Of a stretch of 64,000 nucleotides of DNA, positions 47,549-55,897 are shown one piece after another. Positions within the stretch are counted from its first letter, which is position 1. Every line of letters starts with the position of its first letter. The notes below the pieces were generated by a model, which saw only the letters and a list, made by a program, of their open reading frames with translations, was not told where the DNA came from and ran no database searches. The stretch covers positions 1,990,001-2,054,000 of the forward strand of contig NZ_CP038015.1 in NCBI RefSeq assembly GCF_004367585.1, given 5' to 3'. The stretch comes from Paenisporosarcina antarctica (lineage in GTDB: Bacteria; Bacillota; Bacilli; Bacillales_A; Planococcaceae). The translations under genes were made by a program, and so were the position numbers.

Positions 47549-48445
47549 TCATTTTTGAAATAATCTACTTTGTAATTCTTCTACAATTTGAAAGCCATTC
47601 CAAACTGGTTTAGCACCTTCTAGAAGAGACTGATTGGGTCCTAGAGATAACATAGATGTAATGGGTCCTGGTACACAATAGACATCTTTCCCATTATCTA
47701 AAGCATGTTGAAGTGTAATAACTGTACCACTTTTTTCTTTCGCTTCCGTAACGACGACTGCTTGAGAGAGTCCACTTATTATGCGGTTTCTCATAGGAAA
47801 ATGCCACTTTTGAGAAGTAACATAAGGTGGGTATTCCGATAGAGTTAAATGATGCTTTTCCATAATATTGTAAAGTAGTAGATTTTCTTTAGGATACCGG
47901 TGAAAATGACCATGTCCTAATACACCAATGGTCTTCCCACCGAGTTCATGAGTTAACTGATGAGCCATTGCATCTGCACCTTTTGCTAGTCCACTAACAA
48001 TAACCATATCATGCTTAACTAGAGGTGGCAGTATGTATGCCATCGCATCTTTAGAGTAATCTGTTGCATCTCTTGCACCGATAACTGCAACAAAGTAATT
48101 CATTAATAAGTAATCTAAACAGCCTTTCGCATAAAGAATGGTTGGCGGATCATACAGTGTGCTTAATTGTTTTGGGTAATTGGGATGATTAAATGGGAGT
48201 GGTGTAATGTTGTTCGTCTTGTACGCTTGAATAAGGGGGGTTCCAAGCGCTTTTACATATGCAACTTTAAACTTTTGGGCACGATCATAGGTCAGTTTCA
48301 GTAACTGAGATAGTTGATGGATGTTCATACGTTCACATTTTTCTAAATCAGGATCAACTTGAAGTAGGGGCTTCAAGCGATTAAGTGGAATTGGCATTAC
48401 GTAATGAAGCGCCAGTAACCGATGGTGAAATGATTGATTATCCAT
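47549..48445 (-). CDS. dprA: DNA processing protein DprA (Smf)
   Basis: Single-strand DNA-binding RecA loader for natural transformation, 298 residues. The Rossmann-type core shows AVIGARDATDYSKDAM (about residues 118-133), SGLAKGADAMAHQLT, FPMRNRIISGLS and SGTVITLQHALDNGKDVYCVPG. The N-terminal helical part (1-100) is poorly conserved, as usual. It lies between sucD and topA as in B. subtilis. Directly in front of its ribosome site sits a copy of the dispersed AGAAAAGCG repeat. Presence of dprA alone does not prove competence. Confidence 0.93.
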   Translation of the reverse strand: MDNQSFHHRLLALHYVMPIPLNRLKPLLQVDPDLEKCERMNIHQLSQLLKLTYDRAQKFKVAYVKALGTPLIQAYKTNNITPLPFNHPNYPKQLSTLYDPPTILYAKGCLDYLLMNYFVAVIGARDATDYSKDAMAYILPPLVKHDMVIVSGLAKGADAMAHQLTHELGGKTIGVLGHGHFHRYPKENLLLYNIMEKHHLTLSEYPPYVTSQKWHFPMRNRIISGLSQAVVVTEAKEKSGTVITLQHALDNGKDVYCVPGPITSMLSLGPNQSLLEGAKPVWNGFQIVEELQSRLFQK

Positions 48446-48464
48446 ACCTTTCCTCCTTTATATT

Positions 48465-48578
48465 AGAAAAGCGCAAAATGCCACTTTAGATCGCCTCTGA
48501 CTCCGATGCAAGAGAAAGGTTACTTGTGCAACGAGTAATACCAGTTGTGAAACGGAGGTGCGAGATGGCATTTTGAGC
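48465..48578 (+). repeat. Dispersed AGAAAAGCG repeat, copy B
   Basis: A 114-base intergenic element beginning AGAAAAGCG with terminal inverted repeats (CAAAATGCCA at 48474-48483 and its complement at 48566-48575). It shares the GACTCCGATG core and a 17-base second core with copy A and its left end with copy C. It lies between dprA and sucD, ending at the dprA ribosome site. Confidence 0.65.
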
Positions 48579-48584
48579 TAGTTG

Positions 48585-48603
48585 GAATCTTACAATAAGA
48601 TTC
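48585..48603. other. Short perfect hairpin beside repeat copy B
   Basis: Inverted repeat GAATCTTA (48585-48592) and TAAGATTC (48596-48603) around a CAA loop, seven bases past the repeat. Function not apparent. Confidence 0.45.
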
Positions 48604-48636
48604 TTGAATATTATGAATTCTCATTCCTTTAAAAAA

Positions 48637-48666
48637 GAAGCGACACATCGGTAGATGTGCCGCTTC
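48637..48666 (-). terminator. Intrinsic terminator after sucD
   Basis: A 13-bp stem (48637-48649 with 48654-48666) with one G-U pair in RNA, and TTTTTT on exit. It ends the sucCD operon. Confidence 0.9.
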
Positions 48667-48674
48667 TCTCTATT

Positions 48675-49577
48675 TTAATGTGTTTTACACGCATCGTACA
48701 AGCCTTTTTCTTTAATCACTTTGATTAATGTTTCACCAATAACAGATGGAGTAGCTGCAACTTGCATTCCTGCAGCGTTCATTGCTTTGATTTTGTCAGC
48801 TGCTGTACCTTTACCGCCAGAAATAATCGCACCGGCATGGCCCATACGCTTACCTTCTGGAGCAGTTTGTCCACCAATAAATCCTACTACTGGCTTCGTC
48901 ATGTTAGCTTGAATCCACTCTGCAGCTTCTTCTTCAGCAGTTCCGCCGATTTCACCAATCATAACTACAGCATATGTGTCTGGATCGGCATTGAAAGCCA
49001 TTAATACATCTATGAAATTCGTTCCGTTAACTGGGTCTCCACCGATACCTACAGCTGTACTTTGTCCAATACCTTCTTCAGAAAGTTGGTGTACTGCTTC
49101 ATAAGTAAGTGTTCCAGAACGTGAAACAACGCCTACATGACCTTTTTTGTGAATGTATCCTGGCATGATACCAATTTTACATTCGTCAGGTGTAATAACA
49201 CCTGGGCAGTTTGGTCCGACTAAACGCGTTTTCTTGCCCTCCATATAGCGTTTTACATTTACCATATCAAGAACAGGAATATGTTCAGTGATACAAATTG
49301 CCATATCTAAATCAGCATCTACTGCTTCAAGAATAGCATCTGCAGCGAATGGTGCTGGAACATAAATAACGGACACGTTAGCGCCAGTTGCTTTCACAGC
49401 TTCTTCTACTGTATTAAAAACGGGTACACCCTCAACTTCAGTACCGCCTTTACCTGGTGTAACACCAGCCACGATTTTCGTGCCATACTCTAGCATTTGC
49501 TTTGTATGGAAAAGAGCAGTTGATCCCGTGATACCTTGTACAAGTACTTTTGTATCTTTATTAATATACACGCTCAT
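48675..49577 (-). CDS. sucD: Succinate-CoA ligase, alpha subunit
   Basis: CoA-binding subunit of the TCA-cycle succinyl-CoA synthetase, 300 residues. It starts [28 protein letters not shown] and contains VGPNCPGVI, the [10 protein letters not shown] loop and the phosphohistidine region [14 protein letters not shown] (His near 245). It lies 18 bases after sucC in the usual order and ends at a strong terminator. The enzyme is cytosolic, makes ATP or GTP from succinyl-CoA and works with SucC as an alpha-beta complex. Confidence 0.97.
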   Translation of the reverse strand: MSVYINKDTKVLVQGITGSTALFHTKQMLEYGTKIVAGVTPGKGGTEVEGVPVFNTVEEAVKATGANVSVIYVPAPFAADAILEAVDADLDMAICITEHIPVLDMVNVKRYMEGKKTRLVGPNCPGVITPDECKIGIMPGYIHKKGHVGVVSRSGTLTYEAVHQLSEEGIGQSTAVGIGGDPVNGTNFIDVLMAFNADPDTYAVVMIGEIGGTAEEEAAEWIQANMTKPVVGFIGGQTAPEGKRMGHAGAIISGGKGTAADKIKAMNAAGMQVAATPSVIGETLIKVIKEKGLYDACKTH

Positions 49578-49595
49578 CTTTTGTCCCTGCCTTTC

Positions 49596-50756
49596 TTAGC
49601 CTACAAGTTCAACAATTTTTTGCGCGCCATCAGCCATAGAGCCAGCCGCAATAATGTTTAAGCCAGATTCATTTAATAATTTCTTACCAAGATCAACATT
49701 TGTTCCTTCTAAACGAACAACTAAAGGTACTTGTAATCCAACTTCTTTAGCAGCAGTGATTACGCCTTCAGCTATAACGTCACATTTCATAATTCCACCA
49801 AAGATGTTAACGAAAATACCTTTAACATTTTTATCTGAAAGAATAATTTTGAATGCTTCCGTTACTTTTTCAGCTGTAGCGCCGCCCCCAACGTCAAGGA
49901 AGTTAGCGGGTGATCCGCCGTAGTAGCTAATCGTATCCATTGTAGCCATAGCTAGTCCAGCACCGTTAACCATACATCCGATGTTGCCGTCTAAAGAAAT
50001 ATAGCTTAAATCATATTTAGACGCTTCGATTTCTTTTGCATCTTCTTCATCGTAGTCACGTAATTCTAAAATGTCTTTATGACGGTATAAAGCATTTGCA
50101 TCGAAGTTAAACTTCGCGTCAAGTGCCATAACATCTCCGCCACCAGTTACAACTAGGGGATTAATCTCTACGATTGCTGCATCTTTTTCGACAAACACTT
50201 TGTACAAACCAAGCATGAATTTCACAGCTTTGTTTACTAATTTCGCAGGGATATTCATTTTGAATGCCATACGACGAGCTTGGAAGCTTGTTAATCCAAC
50301 AACTGGATCAATTAGTTCTTTAAAGATTTTTTCAGGAGTTGCATCAGCAACTTCTTCGATATCTACTCCACCTTCTTCAGAACCCATAAGAGTTACACGA
50401 GAAGTTGAACTGTCAAGTACTAAACCTAAGTAGTACTCTTTCTTAATGTCGCATCCTTCTTCAACAAGAAGACGCTTAATTTCTTTTCCTTCTGGACCAG
50501 TCTGATGTGTAACCAGGACTTTGCCTAGAAGTTCTTTCGCATACGCTCGTACTTCATCTAAATTCTTCGCGATTTTAACACCGCCAGCTTTACCACGACC
50601 ACCTGCGTGAATTTGAGCTTTCACCACGACAATGTCTGTGCCTAATTCTTTTGCAGCTTTTACTGCTTCTTCAGGAGAAAAAGCAACTGTTCCAGTTGAC
50701 ACAGAAACACCATATTGTCTGAGGAGTTGTTTACCTTGATATTCATGGATATTCAT
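49596..50756 (-). CDS. sucC: Succinate-CoA ligase, beta subunit
   Basis: Nucleotide-binding subunit, 386 residues, with an ATP-grasp domain: [35 protein letters not shown] (lysine/glycine loop near residue 50) and [12 protein letters not shown] (metal-binding, near 195), then a flavodoxin-like C-terminal domain with [17 protein letters not shown] precedes the start. A good promoter lies about 45-75 bases upstream, so sucCD is transcribed separately from rnhB. Confidence 0.97.
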   Translation of the reverse strand: MNIHEYQGKQLLRQYGVSVSTGTVAFSPEEAVKAAKELGTDIVVVKAQIHAGGRGKAGGVKIAKNLDEVRAYAKELLGKVLVTHQTGPEGKEIKRLLVEEGCDIKKEYYLGLVLDSSTSRVTLMGSEEGGVDIEEVADATPEKIFKELIDPVVGLTSFQARRMAFKMNIPAKLVNKAVKFMLGLYKVFVEKDAAIVEINPLVVTGGGDVMALDAKFNFDANALYRHKDILELRDYDEEDAKEIEASKYDLSYISLDGNIGCMVNGAGLAMATMDTISYYGGSPANFLDVGGGATAEKVTEAFKIILSDKNVKGIFVNIFGGIMKCDVIAEGVITAAKEVGLQVPLVVRLEGTNVDLGKKLLNESGLNIIAAGSMADGAQKIVELVG

Positions 50757-50804
50757 CTAAAATCCTCCAATCAAACTTCAGTCAAGTAATTTACTACCTT
50801 AACC

Positions 50805-50833
50805 ATTGTATTAAACCTTCCAAACAAAGTCCA
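50805..50833 (-). promoter_or_regulatory. Sigma-A promoter of sucCD
   Basis: On the minus strand -35 TGGACT (50828-50833), 17-base spacer, -10 TACAAT (50805-50810). Confidence 0.7.
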
Positions 50834-50877
50834 CATAAGACTATAAGTTTGTTATAAACAATATATATTCGGAATTT

Positions 50878-51642
50878 TTATCGACTCATAGATTTTACAG
50901 GTTCGAAGGTTTTTCGATGAATAATTGTTGCACCATATTGTTTTAAAGCAGCTAAGTGGTCTGACGTCCCGTATCCAGCATTTTTCGCAAAGTTATATTC
51001 AGGATAGACTTTGTCGAATTCAATCATTAAGTTATCACGTGTCGTTTTGGCTAATATCGATGCAGCAGCAATTGCTAAACTTTGTGTATCCCCCTTAATA
51101 ATAGAATGTTGGGTAATTGGGAGTGGAAGTGTCATTGCATCAACTAATAGCATATTAGGTTCTAACGATAGACTTTTGACAGCTTGCGTCATTGAGGCTT
51201 TGGTCGCTTGATATATATTATGTTCATCAATCTGTTCAACTGGTTGAATATGTATTGAATAAGAGAGTGCATATTTCTTTATTATCTCTGCGTAATTATT
51301 TCTCTTTAAACGCGACAATTGCTTGGAATCATTAATTCCAGTGAGTTCAATTGGATACTCTCTAAATATGACCGCTGCTGTTACTACTGGTCCAGCAAGA
51401 GGTCCTCTCCCCGCTTCATCAATACCTGCAACTAAATCCATTTTATTATTCTTATAACTATCATCAAAATGGATTTTTTCTAAATGATTCAATTGAAGTT
51501 GTTTTTCCTGTTCCATTCGTTTTTTCCAAGACGTGACTAACTTTTGTACACCTGCGCGACTGTCATTTGTTAGTTTATTCGTCCATTCATTGTGATTTGA
51601 AGTTTGTTTAAGCTTTTCTCCTATTACTTTTATTGTTTCCAT
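50878..51642 (-). CDS. rnhB: Ribonuclease HII
   Basis: Removes misincorporated ribonucleotides and RNA from RNA-DNA hybrids, 254 residues. The core shows VAGIDEAGRGPLAGPVVTAAVI (catalytic Asp/Glu), LLVDAMTLPL and AKTTRDNLM, with a C-terminal HRKTFEPV. The first 70 residues are a helical substrate-binding-like extension as in Bacillus RnhB. The ATG at 51642 (AGAGGTG seven bases upstream) is preferred over the GTG at 51651. It follows rbgA behind a terminator. The ylqG-ylqH genes found next in B. subtilis are absent. Confidence 0.95.
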   Translation of the reverse strand: METIKVIGEKLKQTSNHNEWTNKLTNDSRAGVQKLVTSWKKRMEQEKQLQLNHLEKIHFDDSYKNNKMDLVAGIDEAGRGPLAGPVVTAAVIFREYPIELTGINDSKQLSRLKRNNYAEIIKKYALSYSIHIQPVEQIDEHNIYQATKASMTQAVKSLSLEPNMLLVDAMTLPLPITQHSIIKGDTQSLAIAAASILAKTTRDNLMIEFDKVYPEYNFAKNAGYGTSDHLAALKQYGATIIHRKTFEPVKSMSR

Positions 51643-51675
51643 ACTTTTCACCTCTTTTATTATTTCATGAAAAAA

Positions 51676-51701
51676 CCTTTTTTACCCGAAGGCAAAAAAG
51701 G
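51676..51701 (-). terminator. Intrinsic terminator after rbgA
   Basis: In minus-strand RNA an 11-bp stem closed by a UUCG loop, with a six-A/U run inside and TTTTTTC on exit. It lies between rbgA and rnhB. Confidence 0.85.
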
Positions 51702-51770
51702 CTATTGTTTTAAGAGATTAGCTACTATTCGTTTTTTCAAGTAACGAGCTAGATGGCACTTTTCCTTTTC

Positions 51771-52634
51771 TTAAGAGGTTGAAACCAGCTCTTCAACAAT
51801 ATCAAAAGTCAATTTCCCAAGATGTTGCCCCCGGATATCACGCACTATAAGTTCAGCTACTTTTTCGTAATCGATTTCCCCGCCACCCGAAAAAACACGT
51901 CTAAGTTTTCCAATGTGATCAAAGGTTTTCACTAATTCTTCATCTACTTCAGTTATTTTATAGCGTTCTTCCAAACGTTTCGGATAGTTTTCCGCCAAAA
52001 AATGCAAGCCGTATACTGCCAAATCTTCCATGTTAATAATTGTATCTTTAATTGCACCTGTTAACGCTAATTTATAGCCTACTGATTGATCTTCAAACTT
52101 TGGCCACAATATACCAGGTGTATCTAAAAGATCAAGTTCTTTCTCTACTTTAATCCACTGTTGTGCTTTGGTTATTCCGGGCGTATTCCCTGTTTTCGCC
52201 AGATTTTTCTTAGCCAAACGATTGATTAATGTGGATTTCCCAACGTTTGGAATTCCAACAATCATCGCACGTATTGCACGAGGTTTAATTCCACGAGAAC
52301 GCATACGCTCCCATTTTTCAGCTAACAGTTCTTTTGCTGCGTTTGTTACTTGCTGTAACCCTCTACCTTCAAATGAGTTAATAGCTACTGCACGATGGCC
52401 ATGGTCTTCAAAATAGCGTATCCACTTCTTCGTTTCAAAATCATCTGCCATATCAGCTTTATTTAATATTAATAACCTTGTCTTTTGCCCAATTACTTCA
52501 TCAATCATTGGGTTTCTTGAAGAAAGCGGCAATCTTGCATCTATTAATTCAAAAATAATATCAACTAACTTTAATTTTTCCGTAACTTCTCTGCGGGCTT
52601 TCGCCATATGACCCGGAAACCATTGTATGGTCAT
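51771..52634 (-). CDS. rbgA: Ribosome biogenesis GTPase RbgA (YlqF)
   Basis: Circularly permuted GTPase needed for late 50S assembly, 287 residues. Motif order is permuted: NKAD (LNKADMAD, about residue 60) comes before the P-loop GIPNVGKST (near 125), then [13 protein letters not shown] and DTPGILWP. The start [17 protein letters not shown] is typical. GGAG precedes the start. It lies after lepB. In B. subtilis this gene follows rplS. It is likely essential. Confidence 0.96.
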   Translation of the reverse strand: MTIQWFPGHMAKARREVTEKLKLVDIIFELIDARLPLSSRNPMIDEVIGQKTRLLILNKADMADDFETKKWIRYFEDHGHRAVAINSFEGRGLQQVTNAAKELLAEKWERMRSRGIKPRAIRAMIVGIPNVGKSTLINRLAKKNLAKTGNTPGITKAQQWIKVEKELDLLDTPGILWPKFEDQSVGYKLALTGAIKDTIINMEDLAVYGLHFLAENYPKRLEERYKITEVDEELVKTFDHIGKLRRVFSGGGEIDYEKVAELIVRDIRGQHLGKLTFDIVEELVSTS

Positions 52635-52652
52635 GTCTTATCTCCTCCTGTG

Positions 52653-53213
52653 TTACTTAACAAGTCCCATTTCATTTGGTGGCCAAAAAATAAGGCTAGT
52701 ACTGCCTATTATTTCCTCCATTGAAATCACACCAATAAGTCTACTGTCTTTACTATATCTTCGATTATCACCCATGACAAACACGTATCCATCAGGAATT
52801 ACTGTCATTTCAGTACGTTCTTCAAGTGTAAAATCTTCTGTTAAAGTACCTTCATTAATCTCACTTTTATAAGGCTCTAAATAAGGCTCAGGTTGTGGTT
52901 TCCCATTTATATATAATTGATCATTTTCATAGGCAACATGATCTCCTGGTAAACCAATTATTCGTTTTATATAATCTTTTTGCTCAGGTGCATGAAAGAC
53001 GACAATATCATAGCGATCAGGTTCTCCAACTTCATAGCCAATCTTATTTACAATCATGCGGTTTCCATTTTCAAGAGTTGGCATCATTGATTCACCATCT
53101 ACTACAATTGGTGTGAATAAAAAATACCGGATGAAAAAGGCAAGTCCAAATGCGATAAGCAATGCTTTTGTCCATTCCCAAAATTCATTCTTCTCTTTTT
53201 TGGTTTGTTCCAT
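52653..53213 (-). CDS. lepB: Type I signal peptidase
   Basis: Membrane serine-lysine protease cleaving Sec signal peptides, 186 residues. One N-terminal membrane segment (about residues 14-32) is followed by the catalytic Ser in VDGESMMPTLENG and Lys in YIKRIIGLPGDHV; the last box is YVFVMGDNRRYSKDSRLIG. The ATG at 53213 (AGGAGG seven bases upstream) is chosen over a TTG frame from 53234. It has its own promoter. It sits between rplS and rbgA, as a sip-type gene does in several Bacillales. Confidence 0.95.
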   Translation of the reverse strand: MEQTKKEKNEFWEWTKALLIAFGLAFFIRYFLFTPIVVDGESMMPTLENGNRMIVNKIGYEVGEPDRYDIVVFHAPEQKDYIKRIIGLPGDHVAYENDQLYINGKPQPEPYLEPYKSEINEGTLTEDFTLEERTEMTVIPDGYVFVMGDNRRYSKDSRLIGVISMEEIIGSTSLIFWPPNEMGLVK

Positions 53214-53242
53214 CTTGTTGCCTCCTAGCTTCAATTACACTT

Positions 53243-53271
53243 ATTGTACAAGCATTTTTAAAGACAAGCAA
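53243..53271 (-). promoter_or_regulatory. Sigma-A promoter of lepB
   Basis: On the minus strand -35 TTGCTT (53266-53271), 17-base spacer, -10 TACAAT (53243-53248), directly after the rplS terminator. Confidence 0.78.
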
Positions 53272-53273
53272 AA

Positions 53274-53306
53274 AGAAAGAGAGCTTGATTTCCAAGCCCC
53301 CTTTCT
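53274..53306 (-). terminator. Intrinsic terminator after rplS
   Basis: A 14-bp stem (53274-53287 with 53293-53306) with two G-U pairs in RNA, five-base loop and TTTTG on exit. Confidence 0.88.
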
Positions 53307-53319
53307 GATTTTAAAAATA

Positions 53320-53664
53320 TTATCTAATTTCTTTAATACGAGCTGCTTTACCACGTAGTTCACGAAGGTAATACAATTTCGCACGACGTACTTTACCACG
53401 ACGAAGAACTTCTAGTTGAGTAATTTTTGGTGTGTGTACAGGGAATGTACGTTCAACACCTACTCCATAAGAAATTTTACGAACTGTGAAAGTCGAGCTA
53501 ATTCCGCCTCCACGACGTTTAATAACAACACCTTCATACAATTGGACACGTTCACGAGTTCCCTCAACGACCTTTACGTGTACACGCACAGTGTCACCAG
53601 GACGGAATTCAGGAAGATCCGTACGAAGTTGATCTTTAGTAATTTCAGAAATAATGTTTTGCAT
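53320..53664 (-). CDS. rplS: 50S ribosomal protein L19
   Basis: Bridge protein at the 30S-50S interface, 114 residues. The sequence carries [60 protein letters not shown], nearly identical to other Firmicutes. It ends with a basic [17 protein letters not shown] tail. It has its own strong promoter and a leader of the L19 class, and a terminator follows, so it is an independently regulated gene although it lies behind trmD. Confidence 0.98.
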   Translation of the reverse strand: MQNIISEITKDQLRTDLPEFRPGDTVRVHVKVVEGTRERVQLYEGVVIKRRGGGISSTFTVRKISYGVGVERTFPVHTPKITQLEVLRRGKVRRAKLYYLRELRGKAARIKEIR

Positions 53665-53748
53665 AGTTTTCTCTCCTTAGACAGATGCTCGTGCCAGCGA
53701 CTATGGCTGCAGCGGAACACCGTAATTCGGCACTTCACATAGAAGTAC
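53665..53748 (-). promoter_or_regulatory. L19 ribosomal-protein leader
   Basis: A leader of about 85 bases with compact pairings, including GUGCC/GGCAC across the middle and GCCA...UGGC inside it. Position (directly before rplS) and size fit the described L19 leader family of Firmicutes that mediates autoregulation. Fold read by eye. Confidence 0.65.
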
Positions 53749-53755
53749 AGTGTAA

Positions 53756-53784
53756 ATTGTATCATATTTCTTTAAATCAAGCAA
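53756..53784 (-). promoter_or_regulatory. Sigma-A promoter of rplS
   Basis: On the minus strand -35 TTGCTT (53779-53784), 17-base spacer, -10 TACAAT (53756-53761) with extended TGA. Confidence 0.82.
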
Positions 53785-53790
53785 GGCAAT

Positions 53791-54531
53791 TTAAATGTTA
53801 GTTTCTTTTTCCCATTGAGCAATCAACTTTTGTTCAGTAGGCGTTAGTTCGGTATTTAGTAACAACTCGGGACGTCTACTCCAGGTTCGGTATAAAGATT
53901 GTTGTCTACGCCACTGATCAATATGCGCATGATTTCCAGAAAGCAATACACTGGGCACTTTCATTCCTCTAAATTCTGCAGGCCTTGTATACTGAGGATG
54001 TTCAAGTAATCCTGTCGAAAATGAATCTTGCACAGGTGACTCACCGTTTCCAAGGACTCCAGGTAGTAATCTAACAACACTATCGATTACTGTCATTGCT
54101 CCTAGTTCTCCACCAGTTAAAACAAAATCGCCAATTGAAATTTCATCCGTCACCAAATGTTCTCTCACTCGTTCATCATAACCTTCATAGTGTCCACACA
54201 AAAAAATCAGTTCTTCTTCTTGAGCTAGTTCTTCTGCTTTTGCTTGTGTAAATCTCTCACCTTGTGGACACATTAGAATAATTCGAGGTTTAGTAGATGT
54301 TGTAGTTAATGCCTCTACGGCTCGGAATAAGGGCTCCGCTTTTAATAACATACCTGCACCCCCACCATAAGGATAATCATCAACCTGATGGTGCTTATTG
54401 CCCGAATACGCACGGAAATCAGTTACTGAAAGTGAAACTGCTTGCTTTTCTTGTGCTTTTTTTAAAATCGATGATCCGAAAACACCATTAAACATCTCCG
54501 GAAACAACGACAACACATGAATGTTTATCAT
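53791..54531 (-). CDS. trmD: tRNA (guanine-37-N1) methyltransferase
   Basis: SPOUT-family enzyme making m1G37 next to the anticodon, preventing frameshifts; 246 residues. It starts [14 protein letters not shown], then [22 protein letters not shown], the trefoil-knot region [13 protein letters not shown] and [15 protein letters not shown]. The start overlaps the rimM stop by four bases, so the pair is coupled as in most bacteria. Confidence 0.97.
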   Translation of the reverse strand: MINIHVLSLFPEMFNGVFGSSILKKAQEKQAVSLSVTDFRAYSGNKHHQVDDYPYGGGAGMLLKAEPLFRAVEALTTTSTKPRIILMCPQGERFTQAKAEELAQEEELIFLCGHYEGYDERVREHLVTDEISIGDFVLTGGELGAMTVIDSVVRLLPGVLGNGESPVQDSFSTGLLEHPQYTRPAEFRGMKVPSVLLSGNHAHIDQWRRQQSLYRTWSRRPELLLNTELTPTEQKLIAQWEKETNI

Positions 54532-55043
54532 GACAATAAACCGTCCATGACCTCAATAACTATTTTCTTTTTATCAATATCGATTTCTTTTACTACATCT
54601 TCAATATAAGGAATGTAATGAGCTTTTCCTTTTGTTGGAGTAACAGTCCAAACATCGTTTGCCCCAGTTTGCAAAATATCAGTTACAACACCAATTTCTT
54701 GACCAACTAGGTCATAAACAGTGCAATCCATAATTTCATGGAAATAATATTCGTCGCCTTCTAAATCAGACAATTGATATTCAGTAACCTTTAAGATTCC
54801 ATTGCGAAAACCTTGTACCATTTCAATCGTCAAAAATCCTTCAAACTTCAATAGATCAAAGTTTTTGTGCTGACGATGACTTGTTACTGTTAACACAAGA
54901 GGTGTTTTAGTATCTCCTAAAAATAAAGATAGCTTGTTACCAATAGCATAGCGTTCTTCCGGGAAATCTGTAGTCGAAATAACACGAACTTCTCCAAGAA
55001 TCCCGTGTGTGTTCACAATCTTACCCACATTATACCAATTCAA
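54528..55043 (-). CDS. rimM: 16S rRNA processing protein RimM
   Basis: 30S maturation factor, 171 residues, with a RimM domain ([30 protein letters not shown]) and a PRC-barrel C-terminus (about 95-170; [21 protein letters not shown]). The TTG at 55043 is preferred (AAAGGAG eight bases upstream, start MNWYNVGK) over the GTG frame at 55052. Upstream the gap to khpA holds a structured repeat, in place of the ylqD gene found here in B. subtilis. Confidence 0.94.
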   Translation of the reverse strand: MNWYNVGKIVNTHGILGEVRVISTTDFPEERYAIGNKLSLFLGDTKTPLVLTVTSHRQHKNFDLLKFEGFLTIEMVQGFRNGILKVTEYQLSDLEGDEYYFHEIMDCTVYDLVGQEIGVVTDILQTGANDVWTVTPTKGKAHYIPYIEDVVKEIDIDKKKIVIEVMDGLLS

Positions 55044-55061
55044 TAAAATCACTCCTTTATT

Positions 55062-55212
55062 AGAAAAGCGTAAAGCAACACTCTAGCTCGACTCTGACGG
55101 TGGACGGAAGTCTAATTACCCGACATCGTGTCGGAAAGACACTAGACTGTTCTAGTGTCCGAAGCCAGTATGCCATAATGGCTTCATGACCATCCGAGAA
55201 GGGCTCAAAGCG
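55062..55212 (+). repeat. Dispersed AGAAAAGCG repeat, copy C, with triple hairpin
   Basis: Starts AGAAAAGCG (55062-55070), carries GACTCTGACG (55090-55099, 8 of 10 with copies A and B), and then three perfect hairpins in a row: 55120-55134, 55138-55159 and 55161-55185. It ends at the rimM ribosome site in minus-strand sense. The right limit is approximate. Confidence 0.6.
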
Positions 55213-55235
55213 GAATATCTATCATTTTAATGTAC

Positions 55236-55267
55236 AAAAAAGGAAGGAACCATGAGCTCCCTCCTTT
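55236..55267 (-). terminator. Intrinsic terminator after khpA
   Basis: A stem of about 11 bp (with one G-U pair) spanning 55240-55267, loop near GCTCATGG, and TTTTTT on exit. It closes rpsP-khpA. Confidence 0.85.
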
Positions 55268-55272
55268 TCATC

Positions 55273-55509
55273 TTAATCTTGTATATCAATATACGTCTTC
55301 TTTTTGTGGTGGCTGCTTGCTGCTGAATAAACAATAGTACGAATTGCTTTCGCAACTCGTCCTTGCTTACCAATTACTTTCCCCATATCTTCAGCATTGA
55401 CAGATAGTTTGTAGACAATACGGTTTGCATTTTCGTCGAGTTCAACTCGAACTTCTTCCGGATAATCAACTAATGGTTTAACAATTGTTTCAATCAGCTG
55501 CTTCATCAT
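55273..55509 (-). CDS. khpA: KH-domain RNA-binding protein KhpA (YlqC)
   Basis: A 78-residue single KH-domain protein with the GxxG loop as IGKQGRVAKAIR. It follows rpsP and precedes the terminator. In related bacteria KhpA partners KhpB/Jag and affects cell-length or translation control; here only RNA binding is claimed. The frame begins with two Met codons (MMKQL); G-rich sequence lies 4 bases before the first and 7 before the second, so the exact start is uncertain by one residue. Confidence 0.92.
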   Translation of the reverse strand: MMKQLIETIVKPLVDYPEEVRVELDENANRIVYKLSVNAEDMGKVIGKQGRVAKAIRTIVYSAASSHHKKKTYIDIQD

Positions 55510-55520
55510 GCTGCCCCCGA

Positions 55521-55793
55521 TTACTTACTGTTTTTTGCGTTATGGTATTTCTCCATAATTCCTTGTTGAGAGAACAAGTTACGTACTGTATCAGATGGTT
55601 TTGCACCATTTGACATCCATTTCAACACTAATTCTTCGTTGATTTTAACTTCTGCTGGATTTGTTAATGGGTTGTAAGTACCCACTGTTTCGATTTGACG
55701 GCCGTCACGTGGAGCACGAGCGTCAGCTACAACAATACGATAAAAAGGAGATTTATTAGCTCCCATACGTTTTAAGCGAATTTTAACTGCCAT
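55521..55793 (-). CDS. rpsP: 30S ribosomal protein S16
   Basis: Small 30S protein of 90 residues: [31 protein letters not shown], then GTYNPLTNP and [16 protein letters not shown]. The ATG at 55793 is chosen (GGAGGTG nine bases upstream; normal start MAVKIRL); a GTG at 55805 in frame lies in the ribosome site. It opens the rpsP-khpA unit with its own promoter. Confidence 0.98.
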   Translation of the reverse strand: MAVKIRLKRMGANKSPFYRIVVADARAPRDGRQIETVGTYNPLTNPAEVKINEELVLKWMSNGAKPSDTVRNLFSQQGIMEKYHNAKNSK

Positions 55794-55831
55794 TTTAAAT
55801 AGCACCTCCGAATAGTTTCACACAAGATAAT

Positions 55832-55860
55832 ATATTATCAAGGATTTAATTGTTTGTAAA
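55832..55860 (-). promoter_or_regulatory. Sigma-A promoter of rpsP-khpA
   Basis: On the minus strand -35 TTTACA (55855-55860), 17-base spacer, -10 TAATAT (55832-55837) with extended TGA. A weak GTGTT/AACAC hairpin after ffh lies just upstream. Confidence 0.8.
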
Positions 55861-55897
55861 GTGTTTTTTCTTAACACCTCTAAATTTAATTAAAAAA

